Source of the DNA: CAVSWT01 sp963777515
Lineage (GTDB): Bacteria > Bacteroidota > Ignavibacteria > Ignavibacteriales > Ignavibacteriaceae
NCBI GenBank assembly: GCA_963777515.1
Contig: CAVZQU010000004.1
Coordinates: 124,001 to 188,000 of the forward strand
Direction of reading: 5' to 3'
DNA length: 64,000 nucleotides
Every line of letters starts with the position of its first letter. Within the stretch, counting starts at the first letter, position 1. Below the pieces are notes generated by a model. That model worked only from the letters and a program-made list of their open reading frames with translations, was not told where the DNA came from and did no database searches. A program made the translations under genes and the position numbers. Shown here one piece after another: positions 38,171-49,249 of the stretch.

Positions 38171-38449
38171 TCAAGCTAATAATTTTTTATAAGCATCATT
38201 TCTATTTATGTAAGTTCTTACATATGAGCATGAGGGAATAACTTTTAAATTATTTTCTTCTGCATATTCCAGTCCAGCTTTAACAAGTGATGCAGCAATT
38301 TGTCTGCCTCTTTGTTCCGTCGGGACGTAAGTATGAATCATATTCATTGTTGTGCTGCTAACCATAATGTATTCAAGGACGGATTCTTTACCTTCATTAA
38401 TAGTTGAAAATTTACTTGCATTTTTATTGTGTGTAACTTTGTATTCCAT
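38171..38449 (-). CDS. Small GNAT-type N-acetyltransferase (COG2388 type)
   Basis: The protein has 92 aa. The acetyl-CoA-binding motif is HTYVPTEQRGRQIAASLVKA, followed by GLEYAEENNLKVIPSCSYVR and a C-terminal YINRNDAYKKLL. This is the minimal YjdJ/COG2388 form of the fold. The substrate is unknown. It converges on osmC across the palindromic terminator. Confidence 0.88.
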   Translation of the reverse strand: MEYKVTHNKNASKFSTINEGKESVLEYIMVSSTTMNMIHTYVPTEQRGRQIAASLVKAGLEYAEENNLKVIPSCSYVRTYINRNDAYKKLLA

Positions 38450-38531
38450 AAAAGTCTGTTTTTTTAAAAAAATAATTCTGCTATCTTAAAATAGTTAATA
38501 AAACGGAAGAACTGAATTTATTAAATAACAA

Positions 38532-40747
38532 TTGATGGTTACTATGCGAAAAACTGTTCTGCTCTTTTTACTTTTTATACTCTGTTTACAACAAGTTGTC
38601 TCTTCGCAAAATAAAAAATTAACACTTGAAGAAATATTCAATACAAATATTTTTAGCGGCAAAACGGTTGAAAATATTCAATGGCTGCCAAATGATTCTG
38701 CTTTCACTTTTACAAGAACGAATTTTCAAAATGGCTTAAAAGATATTTATATACATTATGTTAATCCAGGCAAAGAAGAATTAATGGTTTCATCCAACGA
38801 ATTGATTTATGAGCAGCGTCCTATTAATATGAGCACCTATTCTTGGACCGCCGATGGAAAATATTTGTTAATTACCGGCCCTCAAACTTCTATTTGGAGA
38901 CATTCAATCTATGCTCCTTATTATTTATTAAATGTGAAATCAAAAAAAATCTACGCGCTTTCAGATAATGATTTATATTTAAGAAATGTGAAATTATCTC
39001 CGGACGGTAAATGGGTTGGATACGTAAGAAATCATAATTTATTTATTAATGAGTTGTCTACAAACAAAGAAATTCAATTAACAAATGACGGCAGCAGAAA
39101 TATATTGAACGGAGAATTTGATTGGGTTTATGAAGAAGAGTTTAGTATAGTTGACGGATGGAGATGGTCGCCTGACAGTAAAAAAATTGCTTTCTGGAGG
39201 TTGGATCAAACTCGTGTAAAGAGCTATTATTTAATAGATGAAATGGATACATACAATAAGATTTATCCATTAAAATATCCTTACGCAGGAGAACAAAATT
39301 CAATTGTAAAAATAGGAGTGGTAGATATTGATTCAAGAAAAACAACATGGATGGATTTAGGGGAGAATTATGATATTTATATTCCAAGAATTTATTGGAC
39401 AAACTCGGACGGAAAACTAGCAATTGAAAAATTAAACCGCCGTCAAAACAAAATGGAATTACTAATGGCAGATGCAGATGATGGTAAATCCAATGTTATT
39501 ATTACTGATACTGATTCTTGTTGGGTAGAAAGTGAGCATGATATAATTTTTTTAAAGAAGAATGATAGGATTGTATGGACATCAGAGATGAGCGGTTATA
39601 ATCATGCTTATCTTTATGATTATGACGGCAAATTGATAAACCAAATTACATCCGGGAACTGGGAAGTATCGGATATAATTGGAGCAGATGAAGAACATGA
39701 TCTTCTTTATTTTGACGGCAAAAAAGATTCGCCTATTGAACAGCAGCTTTACTGTATTAATCTTGATGGAACGAATTTAAAAAGATTTCTAAAAATCATG
39801 GCTGGTATGAAGCAGATTTTTCACCAAACTACAAATATTTTATTCAATATTCTTCCAATGCAGAATCACCAACTCAAGTAACACTCAATAAAGCAGACGG
39901 AACTTTAATCAGTATGCTTGAAGAAAATAAAATTGATGCTGCAAAAGAGTACGGCATAGTTTATCCCAAATTTATGAAGGTTAAAACCAGCGATGGTGTT
40001 GAACTAAATGCTTATATGATGAAACCTGTTGATTTTGATTCAACAAAAAAATATCCGGTAGTAGTTTTTGGTTACGGCGGGCCGGGTTCACAGGAAGTTG
40101 TTGATAGGTGGGGATCTGCAAGTAAAAGCTCAAGCTTTAGCAGAGATTTTTTGTGGCATAATTATATGCTTCAGCACGGCTATTTAATTTTTTGCATTGA
40201 TAATCGCGGCACTGGCGGAAGAGGGAAAGCATTTAAGAATTTGGTTTATGGTGACCTTGGCAAATGGGCGGTCAATGATCAAATAGAAGGGAAAAATTAT
40301 TTAGCTTCTTTGCCTTATGTTGACAACAAGAGAATTGGATTTTGGGGATGGAGCGGAGGGGGTTATCTTGCTTTAATGCTGATGACTAAAGGTGCCGGAA
40401 ATTTTAAAGCTGCAATTGCAGTTGCGCCGGTTTCTGACTTTCATCTTTACGATGATATCTGGACTGAAAGGTATATGGGGTTGCCAAATGAGAATGCAGC
40501 CGGTTACATATCAGCCAGTGCATTAACATATGCAGATAAATTGGAAGGCAAGCTTTTAATTATTCATGGAACCTGGGATGATAATGTCCATTATCAAAAT
40601 ACTTTGCAGATGGCAAACAAGCTTGAAGAAAATGCAAAGCAGTTTGATATGATGCTTTATCCCAATAGAAATCACAGCATTTGGGGAGGTTTAACAAGAC
40701 TACACCTTTTTACAAAGATGACGGATTTCTTTTTGAACAATTTGTAA
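38532..40747 (+). CDS. Exported dipeptidyl peptidase IV-type S9 peptidase, split by a frameshift
   Basis: The signal peptide MRKTVLLFLLFILCLQQVVS is followed by a beta-propeller domain (DFDW-type segment GEFDWVYEEEF, WRWSPDSKKIAFWRLD) and an alpha/beta hydrolase domain. Catalytic residues are Ser in FWGWSGGGYLAL, Asp in GTWDDNVHYQ and His in YPNRNHSIWGG. The first frame stops at 39881. In the +1 frame the sequence SKNHGWYEADFSPNYKYF and QYSSNAESPTQVTLNKADG bridges straight into the second part. The junction is therefore at about 39780-39795, in the A-rich run. Restored length is about 738 aa, normal for DPP-IV. It removes Xaa-Pro dipeptides in the periplasm. A start at TTG 38532 or ATG 38535 is possible. 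Confidence 0.9.
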
Positions 40748-41149
40748 GAGATAATATGTCTTGAATTTGTCAGATATGTATGACTCAATTCTAAAGAATT
40801 TTAAACTTCTACCTTACTTTTCTTAGCGTAAGAAAAGTAACAAAAGAAACAGGCACTTTAAAATAAATTCTAAAATTGAACTTCACATATTATATCCTGT
40901 CTTTTACCTATAAAGAAAAATAACTCAGTCGCCAGTCGCCATAAACTTTTTTCAGCATAGCCAAGCTCCTTCGGACAGATTTTTCTTTTTGTGTTATCAT
41001 TCTATATATAATTATGTCAGGCAGTTCAATTTTTAACGAATTTCTTTTAATGTGCTAACTATAGGAAATGTCATTACATTTATAGTTCTATCATTAATTT
41101 GATAACACTTTATTTTTCATGGAAACAATTTAAATGGATGACATTCTTA
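40748..41149. other. Intergenic region between DPP-IV and ychF genes
   Basis: There is no coding sequence here. It contains a hairpin terminator at 40814-40840 and, at its far end, a GC-rich palindromic repeat starting at 41150. The rest is A/T-rich without recognised features. Confidence 0.6.
40814..40840 (+). terminator. Hairpin downstream of the DPP-IV gene
   Basis: TTACTTTTCTTA (40814-40825), GCG, then TAAGAAAAGTAA (40829-40840): a perfect 12-bp stem with a 3-nt loop, 64 bp after the stop. No long T tract follows, so it may instead be a dispersed palindromic repeat. Confidence 0.55.
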
Positions 41150-41182
41150 AAGCCCTCCCCTTGGGAGGGTTTGGGTGGGCTC
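41150..41182. repeat. GC-rich palindromic repeat (CCCTCC family), intergenic copy
   Basis: AGCCCTCCCCTTGGGAGGG is followed by TTTGGGTGGGCT. The core CCCTCCC/GGGAGGG stem is closed by AGCCC/GGGCT. It starts directly at the stop codon of ychF. A homologous copy lies inside a coding sequence at 52579-52611. Confidence 0.75.
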
Positions 41183-42283
41183 TTACACATTAAACAAAAA
41201 ATGCATAACATCGCCGTCTTCAACGGTATATTCTTTTCCTTCGACCCGCATTACTCCGGCGGCTTTACAAGCTGCTTCTGATTTATAATGAATATAATCT
41301 TTGTAGCTAATAACTTCAGCGCGAATAAATCCTTTTTCAAAATCAGTGTGGATAACTCCAGCAGCCAAAGGAGCTTTCCAGCCTTTATGTATTGTCCAGG
41401 CACGTACTTCCTTAGGCCCGGCTGTGAAATAGCTTATTAAGCCGAGTGTGTGAAATCCGGTCCTGATAATTTTTTCTAACCCGCTTTCTTTAACTCCATA
41501 CGATTCTAAAAATTCAGTTCGCTCATTATCTTCCAATCCGACTAATTCCTCTTCAACCTTTGCAGAAATTTTAACAAAGTCGGAGCCTCTTTGATCGGCA
41601 AATTCTTTTAAGTTTTTAGTGTAATCATTGTCAGTGCTTAATCCGTCTTCGTCAACATTAGCACAGAAGATAGTTTTTTTAGCTGTCAAAAAACCGACTT
41701 CCTTAAAAAGCTGTTTTACGGTTTCCTTTTCTAAATCATGATATGCTGAAGCAACGTTTCCTTCATTTAAAAGCTTTAAAATTGATTCGGCATCTTCCAG
41801 CATTGCTTTTGCAGCTTTATCGCCTTTAGCCATTTTTTGAAGGCGCTCAATTTTTCTTTCAAGAATTTGAACATCTGCAAGTAGAAGCTCTGTTTCAATT
41901 ACTTCAACATCTCTAATTGGATTTATACTGCCGTCAACGTGAACGATATCTGGATGGTCAAAACATCTTACAACTTGAACTATTGCTTCTGTTTCACGAA
42001 TGTTTGTTAAAAATTGATTGCCTAATCCTTCACCTTTGCTGGCACCTTTTACGAGACCGGCAATGTCGACAAAGTCCACAGTTGCATTTACTATTCTTGC
42101 TGGATTAACAAGCTTTGCAAGTTCTGCTAATCTTACATCGGGAACAGGAACGATTGCTTTGTTTGGCTCAATTGTACAGAAAGGATAATTTGCAGCTTCG
42201 GCATTTTGTGCTTTGGTAAGTGCGTTAAATAAAGTTGATTTCCCTACATTTGGCAGCCCGACAATTCCAATGCTTAATCCCAT
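41183..42283 (-). CDS. ychF: Redox-regulated ATPase YchF (OBG family)
   Basis: The protein has 366 aa. The P-loop is IVGLPNVGKSTLFNALT near residue 8. The switch region VDIAGLVKGASKGEGLGNQF is intact. The G4 motif is NVDE rather than NKxD, the change that makes YchF prefer ATP over GTP. The C-terminal TGS-like domain ends VEDGDVMHFLFNV. YchF binds ribosomes and is linked to stress response. It is a single gene and its stop codon abuts a GC-rich palindromic repeat. Confidence 0.97.
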   Translation of the reverse strand: MGLSIGIVGLPNVGKSTLFNALTKAQNAEAANYPFCTIEPNKAIVPVPDVRLAELAKLVNPARIVNATVDFVDIAGLVKGASKGEGLGNQFLTNIRETEAIVQVVRCFDHPDIVHVDGSINPIRDVEVIETELLLADVQILERKIERLQKMAKGDKAAKAMLEDAESILKLLNEGNVASAYHDLEKETVKQLFKEVGFLTAKKTIFCANVDEDGLSTDNDYTKNLKEFADQRGSDFVKISAKVEEELVGLEDNERTEFLESYGVKESGLEKIIRTGFHTLGLISYFTAGPKEVRAWTIHKGWKAPLAAGVIHTDFEKGFIRAEVISYKDYIHYKSEAACKAAGVMRVEGKEYTVEDGDVMHFLFNV

Positions 42284-42497
42284 TAAATAAAAACTCCGAT
42301 AAAATGAATTCTTTAATCGTCAAATATAAAAAGAATAATTGAGATGATGAATGAATATGTAATTTATTAGTAAAACACACTGCTATATTTATAAATTGGA
42401 AAAAGAAATTGACGGAATGTGAACTGTATATTGATGAAAATTAAGAACATGGATTGTAAGGATGTTCAATTGAACACCCCTACTTCCCAACTATATT

Positions 42498-44560
42498 TTA
42501 ATTCTCATTTGCCAGGAATGAGTAATTCTTTGCATAATAAAGCATCTCTTCTGTAAAGTCATCAGGATATTCAATTTTAACATCAGCTATCTTTCCATCT
42601 TTCATTACCGGAGTTAATATTGGATTAATAAATCCTTTGTAAGGCGACACACCTAATTTTGCATATCGTTCTTTTGTTTCTTTTAATAGTTTCTGGTCAA
42701 CAATTACTCCGTATTTTTCAATAATATTTTTTGCACCTTCATAATCACCTTCTGAAGTGATGCGCTGCATTTCTTTTAAAAGCTGGCCGAATAATTCTCT
42801 TAATTTTTTATAATCATTTATTACAAAGTATGTTTTGCCGTCTCTTATTTTTTTTTCAATTACATTATCAGGTTTGCCTTTTTGAAAAGCCCAATTTGCA
42901 ATTAGCTGACGATCGCGCATGTGAGATTCTTCCAGGTTGTTTCCGATTTCTATTCTTCTTAATTGAAGCTGCAGTCCGTTTCGGACTTGATAAATATACT
43001 CGGCTTTATATGCTTCATCATTCGGCATTACTCCAATATCAATTAATTTCTGATCAGGCAGATAATAAAGAGCAACAAGATCCGCACGTGCTTCTTCAAT
43101 TGTTGAAGCATAGTTTTTTAAAGTTTGTTTTGGCGTTCCAACTCCGGATTAATTTGTCCTGATGCATGGCCGATTACTTCATGCAGATCTGTGTGAAGAT
43201 CGCTGGTAAGTGTTTTATATTTATTGAGTAAATCAGCATCTTCTTGTGAATAAGAAAATTCTTCATTTGCGCCGGAAGATTCTGCTTCATTATAGGCATG
43301 AACTATGTTTCCAAGATTAACAGATTTAGAACCGTACTCTTTTCTTATCCATGTAGAGTTTGGTAGGTTTATCCCAATTGGGGTTGATGGAGATGCATCG
43401 CCTGATTCAACAACTACTGTGATTACTTTTGCAGTAATTCCTACTACATTTTTCTTTTTAAATTTGTTATCAATTGGTGAATGGTCTTCAAACCACTGAG
43501 CCTGATCACTGATTGCTTTTATTCTTTTTGTTGCCTGTTTATCTTTAAATGATACAATGGATTCAAAAGCCCCTTTATGCCCTAACGGATCTCCATATGT
43601 TTCAATAAAACCATTTACAGCATCAGTTAATGAAGTTGTATCGTCAACCCATTTTATATTGTAATCATCCCAAACATGTAAATCGCCTGTCTTATAATAT
43701 TCAACTAACTTCTGAAGTACCTCTTTTTGCTGTTCATCTTCAGCAACGGTAACTGCCTTCTCAAGCCAGTAAACAATTTTTTCAATCGCCGGACTGTACA
43801 TTCCACCAACCTTCCAAACCTTTTCAACAATCTTTCCATTTTCCTTAGCAAGTTTGGAATTCAATCCATACCATATTGGAGTTGAATCATTTTCATTTTC
43901 AATCTTATTATAATAATTCTCTACTTCTTTTTGAGTTAAATTGTCACCGTAATAATTGTTAGCAGAAGTTTTAATTAAATCATCTTTAGGATCAAGATTA
44001 ACTCTTTTTGCATCAATCTTGGGATCGAAAATAATCGGGGTAATTTTATGAAGAAATTGATCAACAGTTTCACCTTTTGTTAAGGGAAGAGTTTCTGGGG
44101 CAATGCTTTTAATAAGCTGAGTAAAATATTCTTTTGAACAACCAGGCAAAAACTTTGTTGAAGCGTAATGATGATGAATCCCGTTTGAAAACCAAACACG
44201 TTTTGTATAGACCATAAATTGTTTATAATCATCAATGTTCCTATCTCCAGAATAATTATTTACAATTGCCTCAAGTGTTCTTCTAATTACTAAATTATAT
44301 TTATAATTCTGATCATAAATAATATCCCTCCCTGAAAGAGCAGCTTGATATAGATAATATAGAAGCGTTTTTTGCTTTAATGAAAGTTCGTTAAAGCCGG
44401 GAACCTGGTATCTTACTATTCCAATGTCGGCAAACTGTTCTGTTAAATATTTAAAATCGCCTGATTTATTCATATCACTTTTTTCTTCCTTTTTATTATT
44501 GCATCCCGTTAAAATAAAAACTGTGAGAATTACAGTTGAAAAAATTTTTAGTTGTTTCAT
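42498..44560 (-). CDS. M49-family (dipeptidyl peptidase III-like) metallopeptidase lipoprotein, split by a frameshift
   Basis: The N-terminus MKQLKIFSTVILTVFILTGC is a lipoprotein signal with lipobox LTGC. The zinc site HEVIGH near residue 460 fits the M49 HExxGH motif. The first frame stops at 43118. The next frame continues without loss as GVGTPKQTLKNYASTIEEAR, giving EEARAD, the third zinc-ligand motif. It runs on to MPNDEAYKAEYIYQ and the stop at 42498. The junction is at about 43145. Restored length is about 686 aa, normal for bacterial M49. It would act on peptides at the membrane or in the periplasm. Confidence 0.88.
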
Positions 44561-44691
44561 TGTTAAATAAAAATTGTTGTAAAATAGTTAAGTAATTTAA
44601 AAATAATTGACAAAAAGTTGGTAATAATTTTGGGGGAATTTTTAAGTATATATTTTGATTAAAGCAAGATTTGAGATAATGATATTTTAAT

Positions 44692-45303
44692 TTACAAAAT
44701 ATTATTCATTTTCAAGTCTTTCACAAACTGCTCATAAGTGGTAAACTGTGTTCCGCCCCAGCCCAATTTTTTTGCGCCTTCAACATACTCTGGAATATCA
44801 TCAATAAAAAAATGTCCGCTAGATGGCTTATGAGAAAAAGCCTCAGCGGCCCGGTAAATTCCTTCTTCAGGTTTTACACTTCCAATTTCATAAGATAAAA
44901 TCAGCTTGTCAAAATGCTTAAGAAAATCATAATGGCCCCAGCCGTATTTTCGATGAATTGAATTTGTATTGGAAAGAAGCACCAAGGTATATTTTTCTTT
45001 CAATTTTGGCAGCAATGAAACAACATCTTCATTAACCCAAAATACTCCCGAATAAATTTTACAAAATGTTTCAGCATCAATTTTATTTTCAAGTACATTC
45101 AGCATTATTTTAATGAATTCTTCTTCGCTTAATTTACCGCTTTCAAATTGCCTGTGAATGTTATAATTATTTTTGTAGAAGTTCATGAACTTCGTCCCAA
45201 GATTTTTATCAACATCATTCAATCGATTTATTAAAATATTATAATCAAATGGCAGTTGCACATTACCAAGATCAAAAACAATTACTGAGAAATTATTATC
45301 CAT
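44692..45303 (-). CDS. HAD-superfamily hydrolase (subfamily IA)
   Basis: The protein has 203 aa. Motif I is VIVFDLGNVQLPFDYN (nucleophile Asp11), motif II LVLLSNTNSIH, motif III the Lys in SYEIGSVKPEEGIYRAA, and motif IV FFIDDIPEYVEGAKKLG. The DLGNV variant is typical of the YihX-like sugar-phosphate phosphatase group. A haloacid or sugar-phosphate substrate cannot be decided. A dispersed palindromic repeat follows upstream of its start (45348-45452). Confidence 0.9.
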   Translation of the reverse strand: MDNNFSVIVFDLGNVQLPFDYNILINRLNDVDKNLGTKFMNFYKNNYNIHRQFESGKLSEEEFIKIMLNVLENKIDAETFCKIYSGVFWVNEDVVSLLPKLKEKYTLVLLSNTNSIHRKYGWGHYDFLKHFDKLILSYEIGSVKPEEGIYRAAEAFSHKPSSGHFFIDDIPEYVEGAKKLGWGGTQFTTYEQFVKDLKMNNIL

Positions 45304-45347
45304 ATTCGTTATCTACTTTTTTTAAGTATTATTGAAATTAAAGAAAA

Positions 45348-45452
45348 AATAGAACACGGATATCATGGATGCGACTGATTAACGCTGACCTGAGATTTGA
45401 TATGTTTTTTATCCGTGACAAACTGCCTAATCCGTGTCATCAGAGGTCTATT
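45348..45452. repeat. Imperfect palindromic intergenic repeat, ACGGAT family, copy B
   Basis: Left end AATAGAACACGGAT, right end ATCCGTGTCATCAGAGGTC followed by TATT. The same AATAGA..CAC ends bound copy A at 14866-14936. The interior again mixes GGATG, GACTGATTAAC and ATCCGTGAC segments. Confidence 0.65.
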
Positions 45453-45482
45453 GATTTTTAATTTTGATTCGGTTCTAAAAGT

Positions 45483-45514
45483 AAAGCAGCCACGAAATCA
45501 CTTGTGACTGCTTT
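45483..45514 (-). terminator. Hairpin terminator of the M16 peptidase operon
   Basis: AAAGCAG and CAC (45483-45493) pair with GTG and CTGCTTT (45504-45514), with one mismatch between the two blocks. It lies 26 bp after the stop of the minus-strand M16 gene. Confidence 0.65.
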
Positions 45515-45539
45515 CCACATTGTCGTCGAAAATGAAAAC

Positions 45540-47636
45540 TTATTTGCTATCAACTTCAAAATTTTTATCCGCTAAACCGGTATTTACTTTGATAGAATCA
45601 ACTTTAAATTCAAATGACTGCCTTCCCATACTCTGATTTATTGTAAATGGATATTTAACTCCATCTACATCTTTATAGTTGCTATATGAATTTTCTTGAG
45701 TAAAAGTACCTTGAGGTGCTTCAATAGGTTTTAATTCTTTAACTTTTAAACCTGTTGCGGCATCATAGTATTGAGTCCATTTGATTCCATCCGGTAATTC
45801 CAACTCCACTTTGTATGCATCTTTTCCATCAACTTTTTCCATACCCTTTAAGGCTGCTTTAACATTATAGTGATTTAAATCCAAGTATAAGATTCATGGT
45901 TGCTTCTAATTTTAATTTTTCAAGATCCTTGCCTGTTAAATCCTTACTTTGCCCCCCTAAATCCATAACACCTTTATCACCATTGAAAATTATTTTTTGA
46001 TGCATTGCCCCGGCTTCAATATCCTGATAAAGCTTATTTGGAGCTTTTTGATAAGAAGTAATTGAAACATTTACACCTTGCACTGCAGCGGACATAACAG
46101 TAGTTCTATCGGAAATATTAGTTAGATTTTTTCTTCCGCCAATTGCATCGATATATTTATCGATAACATCCTTTGCGGTTAATCCTTCAGGCAATTTCAT
46201 AGCAGATGTATCTATTTCATTTCCATATCTATCATAGAATTTTTCAGGCCCAAATACTGCCAACTTCTTTGCAACATCATCAGCGTTTCCTACGACTAAA
46301 ACATAGGCGTTGTTTGGATGAATATATTTATCTGCCATTGCTTTTACATCGTCAACTGTAACTGCTGCAACATTTTTCAAATAGTTTTTATAATAATCTT
46401 TGGGGAGATTATATCTTTCTTCGTTTATTGCAAAGTTGGCTATTGTCTGCGGGCTCTCAAGAGAACGAGCAAAGCCGCCGGTTATATAATTTATTGTTGA
46501 TATGAAGTTCTTTTTCAGAAACTTTTTCATCTCTGATCTTATTCATTTGAGCAATGAATTCCGTTACAGAACTATCAGTTACAGAATTTCTTGCCTGGCA
46601 TGATGCATCAAAATTGCCTACTAATCTATCGGAAGCAATAGAGGAACGGGCTCCGTAAGTAAAAGCTTTTTTCTCTCTAAGATCTTGCATTAATCTTGAT
46701 GAAAATGAACCACCTAAAATTGTATTCATAACACTTACAGGAATAACATCTTTACTGTTTTTTTCAAGCTGAACCGGGTAAGTAATATGAATAACAGATT
46801 GAACTGCATTTGGCCTATCAACTATCGCGACCATTCTTGTTGACGGAGGCTGTGGTGTTTCATATTTGAATTTGGGAATATCTTTCTTTTCCCAGCTTCC
46901 AAAATATTTTTCAATTAAAGGTTGTGCCTCGTCTTTATCAATATCACCGACAATTGCAAGGTAGGCTACATTAGGGTGAAAATAAGTATTGTAATAGTCT
47001 TCGCACATCTGCAAAGAAATATTATTAACCGTTTCTTCAGTCATTGGTTCGCCATAAGGATGATCTAATCCATAATCCAAAGCATTTTTCACATTATGGG
47101 CAATTGCATTTGGCTCATCTTTTTCAGATGCAAGTTCCTGAAAGAGTTTGTTTCTTAATTTTGTCTAATTCTTCCTGCTTAAATTTAGGATGCAAAGCGA
47201 CATCTGAAAAAATCTTAAGAAGTACTTCAGTATGTTTCTTTAACGATGAACCGTAAACGCTGGTAGACGAAGTTGACAAGCTTGCTCCAATAAAATCAAC
47301 AGCTTCATCAATTTGATCTTTAGTCATGGTTGTTGTCGCTGTTCTGAGAAGTTCGCCTGCTGCAGCTATATAACCTGCGCTGTCTCTTTCTACTATTGGG
47401 TCTCTGTCTATGATCAATGAATAAGAAACTTCAGGTACTTTATCATTTTCCACAATGAAAACCTTTAATCCGTTATCAAGAGTGAAAGATTCATATTCTC
47501 CAAGTTTAATTTCCGGTGCTGGTCCTGGTTCCGGCTGCTTTGTCCTATCTACCTGGCTGAATGCAGGCAGAGTAATTAAAACAAAAAATAATGCTGTTAA
47601 TATTTTATGCCGAAAGCATGAATTTACATTTTTCAT
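45540..47636 (-). CDS. M16-type zinc-peptidase homologue without the HxxEH site, with extra C-terminal domain; three frameshifts
   Basis: The signal peptide (ILTALFFVLITLPAFSQ) is followed by FTLDNGLKVFIVENDKVPEV, the M16 start. The site where active members have HxxEH reads AAAGELLRTATTT, so it is probably the inactive partner. Four reading segments join smoothly. Junctions lie at about 47155 (NKLFQELASEKDEPNA bridges), 46510 (before INYITGGFARSLES) and 45887 (MNLILDLNHYNVKAAL). The last 200 residues (VIDKYIDAIGGRKNLTNISD onward) resemble outer-membrane lipoprotein-sorting domains and are an addition to the M16 fold. Restored length is about 698 aa. It follows the active M16 gene on the same strand, 55 bp downstream. 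Confidence 0.85.
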
Positions 47637-47691
47637 TTTATTTCCTTTGATGAAAAATTTTCCAAAAACTTTTAATTTATAGTATGCTCAT

Positions 47692-49021
47692 TTACTTGCC
47701 TGAACATGATTTAGGAAGATAGTAAAGAACCACTCTATTCTTTTTCGCAAGATATTTTTGTGCTGCTTTTTGAATATCTTCCCTGGTAACAGCCATATAC
47801 CTTTCGAGTTCTGTATTAATAAGATTTGTATCTCCGAAATATACATGATAGGTTGCAAGAGCCTCGGCAATTCCTTCATCAGTTGAATGGCTGGTTACAA
47901 AATCATTTTCAACCTGGTTGCGAAGCTTTTGAAATTCTTTTTCAGTTATAAGTTCATTTTTGGATTTGTCAAGCACAGTTTGCATTGCAGCTTCTAAGAG
48001 AATCAGCTTTTACACCCTGGTTAACTATACCGTAAGTTATAAACAACCCGGGATCTTCGAGAGCAATTGGAAAGGCTCCTTCAGTAACCGCTTTTTGTTC
48101 TTTATCAACGAGATCCTTATAAAGCCATGAACTTTGTCCTTCGGATAAAAGGGTGGTTAGCATATTTATAGCATAATAATCTTTAGTGCCTTGAGCAGGG
48201 ATATGGTAAGCTTCAATTACTGCAGGCAATTGAATATTATCAAAAACCGTATCACGAACTTCTGCTTTTTGAGGTGGTTCAACTTCTGTTGGAATATGCA
48301 TTTTCTTTGTACCACGCGGTATTCCAGCAAAGTACTCTTCTATTAAATCCTTGGCATCATCTTCATCAATATCACCGGCTATTGATAATGTAGCGTTGTT
48401 CGGTACGTAATATGTTTTATAAAATTCTCTAAATTCATCAATAGTTGCTTTATCAATATATTGAACAGAACCAATTGGGACCCATCTATAAGGATGAACC
48501 TTGTATGCATGTGAAAAAATTTCTTCAAAGAAAGAGCCATAAGGCTGATTGTCATATCTTTGTTTTCTTTCTTCCTTTACAACTTTACGTTGAGTTTCGA
48601 CACTAATGCTGTCAACATTTAAATGCAGCATTCTTTCTGACTCAATCCACAAACCTAGTTTTAATTGATTTGACGGAAGCACCATGTAATAAAAAGTTCT
48701 ATCAAATGAAGTGTTTGCATTCAATGTTCCTCCGGAGCCAAGAATCAATTTATCTATTTGTCCTCTGGGGATATTTTTTGTCCCGCTAAACATCAAATGT
48801 TCAAAGAAATGTGCAAAGCCTGTTCTATTCGGATCTTCATTTTTAGAGCCGACATGATATGTAGTTGTAATTGCTACAATAGGTGTGGAATGATCTTCGT
48901 GAAGGATTACATGCAGTCCGTTATCAAGATCAAATTCGGTGAATTCAATTTCCTTCTGGGCAAATGATATAGAAATCCCGAGGAAGAAAAAGAAAATTGA
49001 ATATATGAAACTCTTTTTCAT
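47692..49021 (-). CDS. M16-family zinc peptidase (active subunit), split by a frameshift
   Basis: The start is the ATG at 49021 (MKKSFIYSIFFFFLGISISF, a signal peptide) with AAAGGAC upstream; longer in-frame starts lack a signal. The catalytic site HFFEHLMFSGT (HxxEH) lies near residue 65, and the distal Glu is in QRKVVKEERKQRYDNQPYG. The first frame ends at 47969. The next frame resumes AAMQTVLDKSKNELITEKEF and ends YYLPKSCSGK at 47692. The junction is at about 47990. Restored length is about 442 aa. It pairs with the downstream inactive homologue, like the two-subunit M16 peptidases, and probably acts in the periplasm. Confidence 0.9.
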
Positions 49022-49249
49022 TATTTGTCCTTTTTGAATTCTGGTTATTAATATAAAAACAAAGTTAATATTATTATTATTACTATTAAATACATAAAAA
49101 GGTATTCGCTGATTTTTGTATGATAAAAATTTTTCCACTTATTGATGAGATTTTTTATAAAACTTTTCAATAAATAGATATATCTATTTTTTTCCATGCT
49201 GCAAGCAATTATTTTTGGAAGTAAATTATTAAATAACTTTCCCGGGAAC

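Noticed and set aside
45540..47636. Programmed frameshifting as the explanation of the split M16 gene
   Set aside because: Three separate shifts in one gene, without shared slippery motifs or stimulatory structures, and many similar splits nearby make error or decay more likely.
49022..49138. Longer N-terminus for the active M16 peptidase, and an overlapping antisense frame at 49048-49275
   Set aside because: The signal peptide begins at 49021 with a ribosome-binding site. The antisense frame overlaps the leader of the DUF5686 gene.
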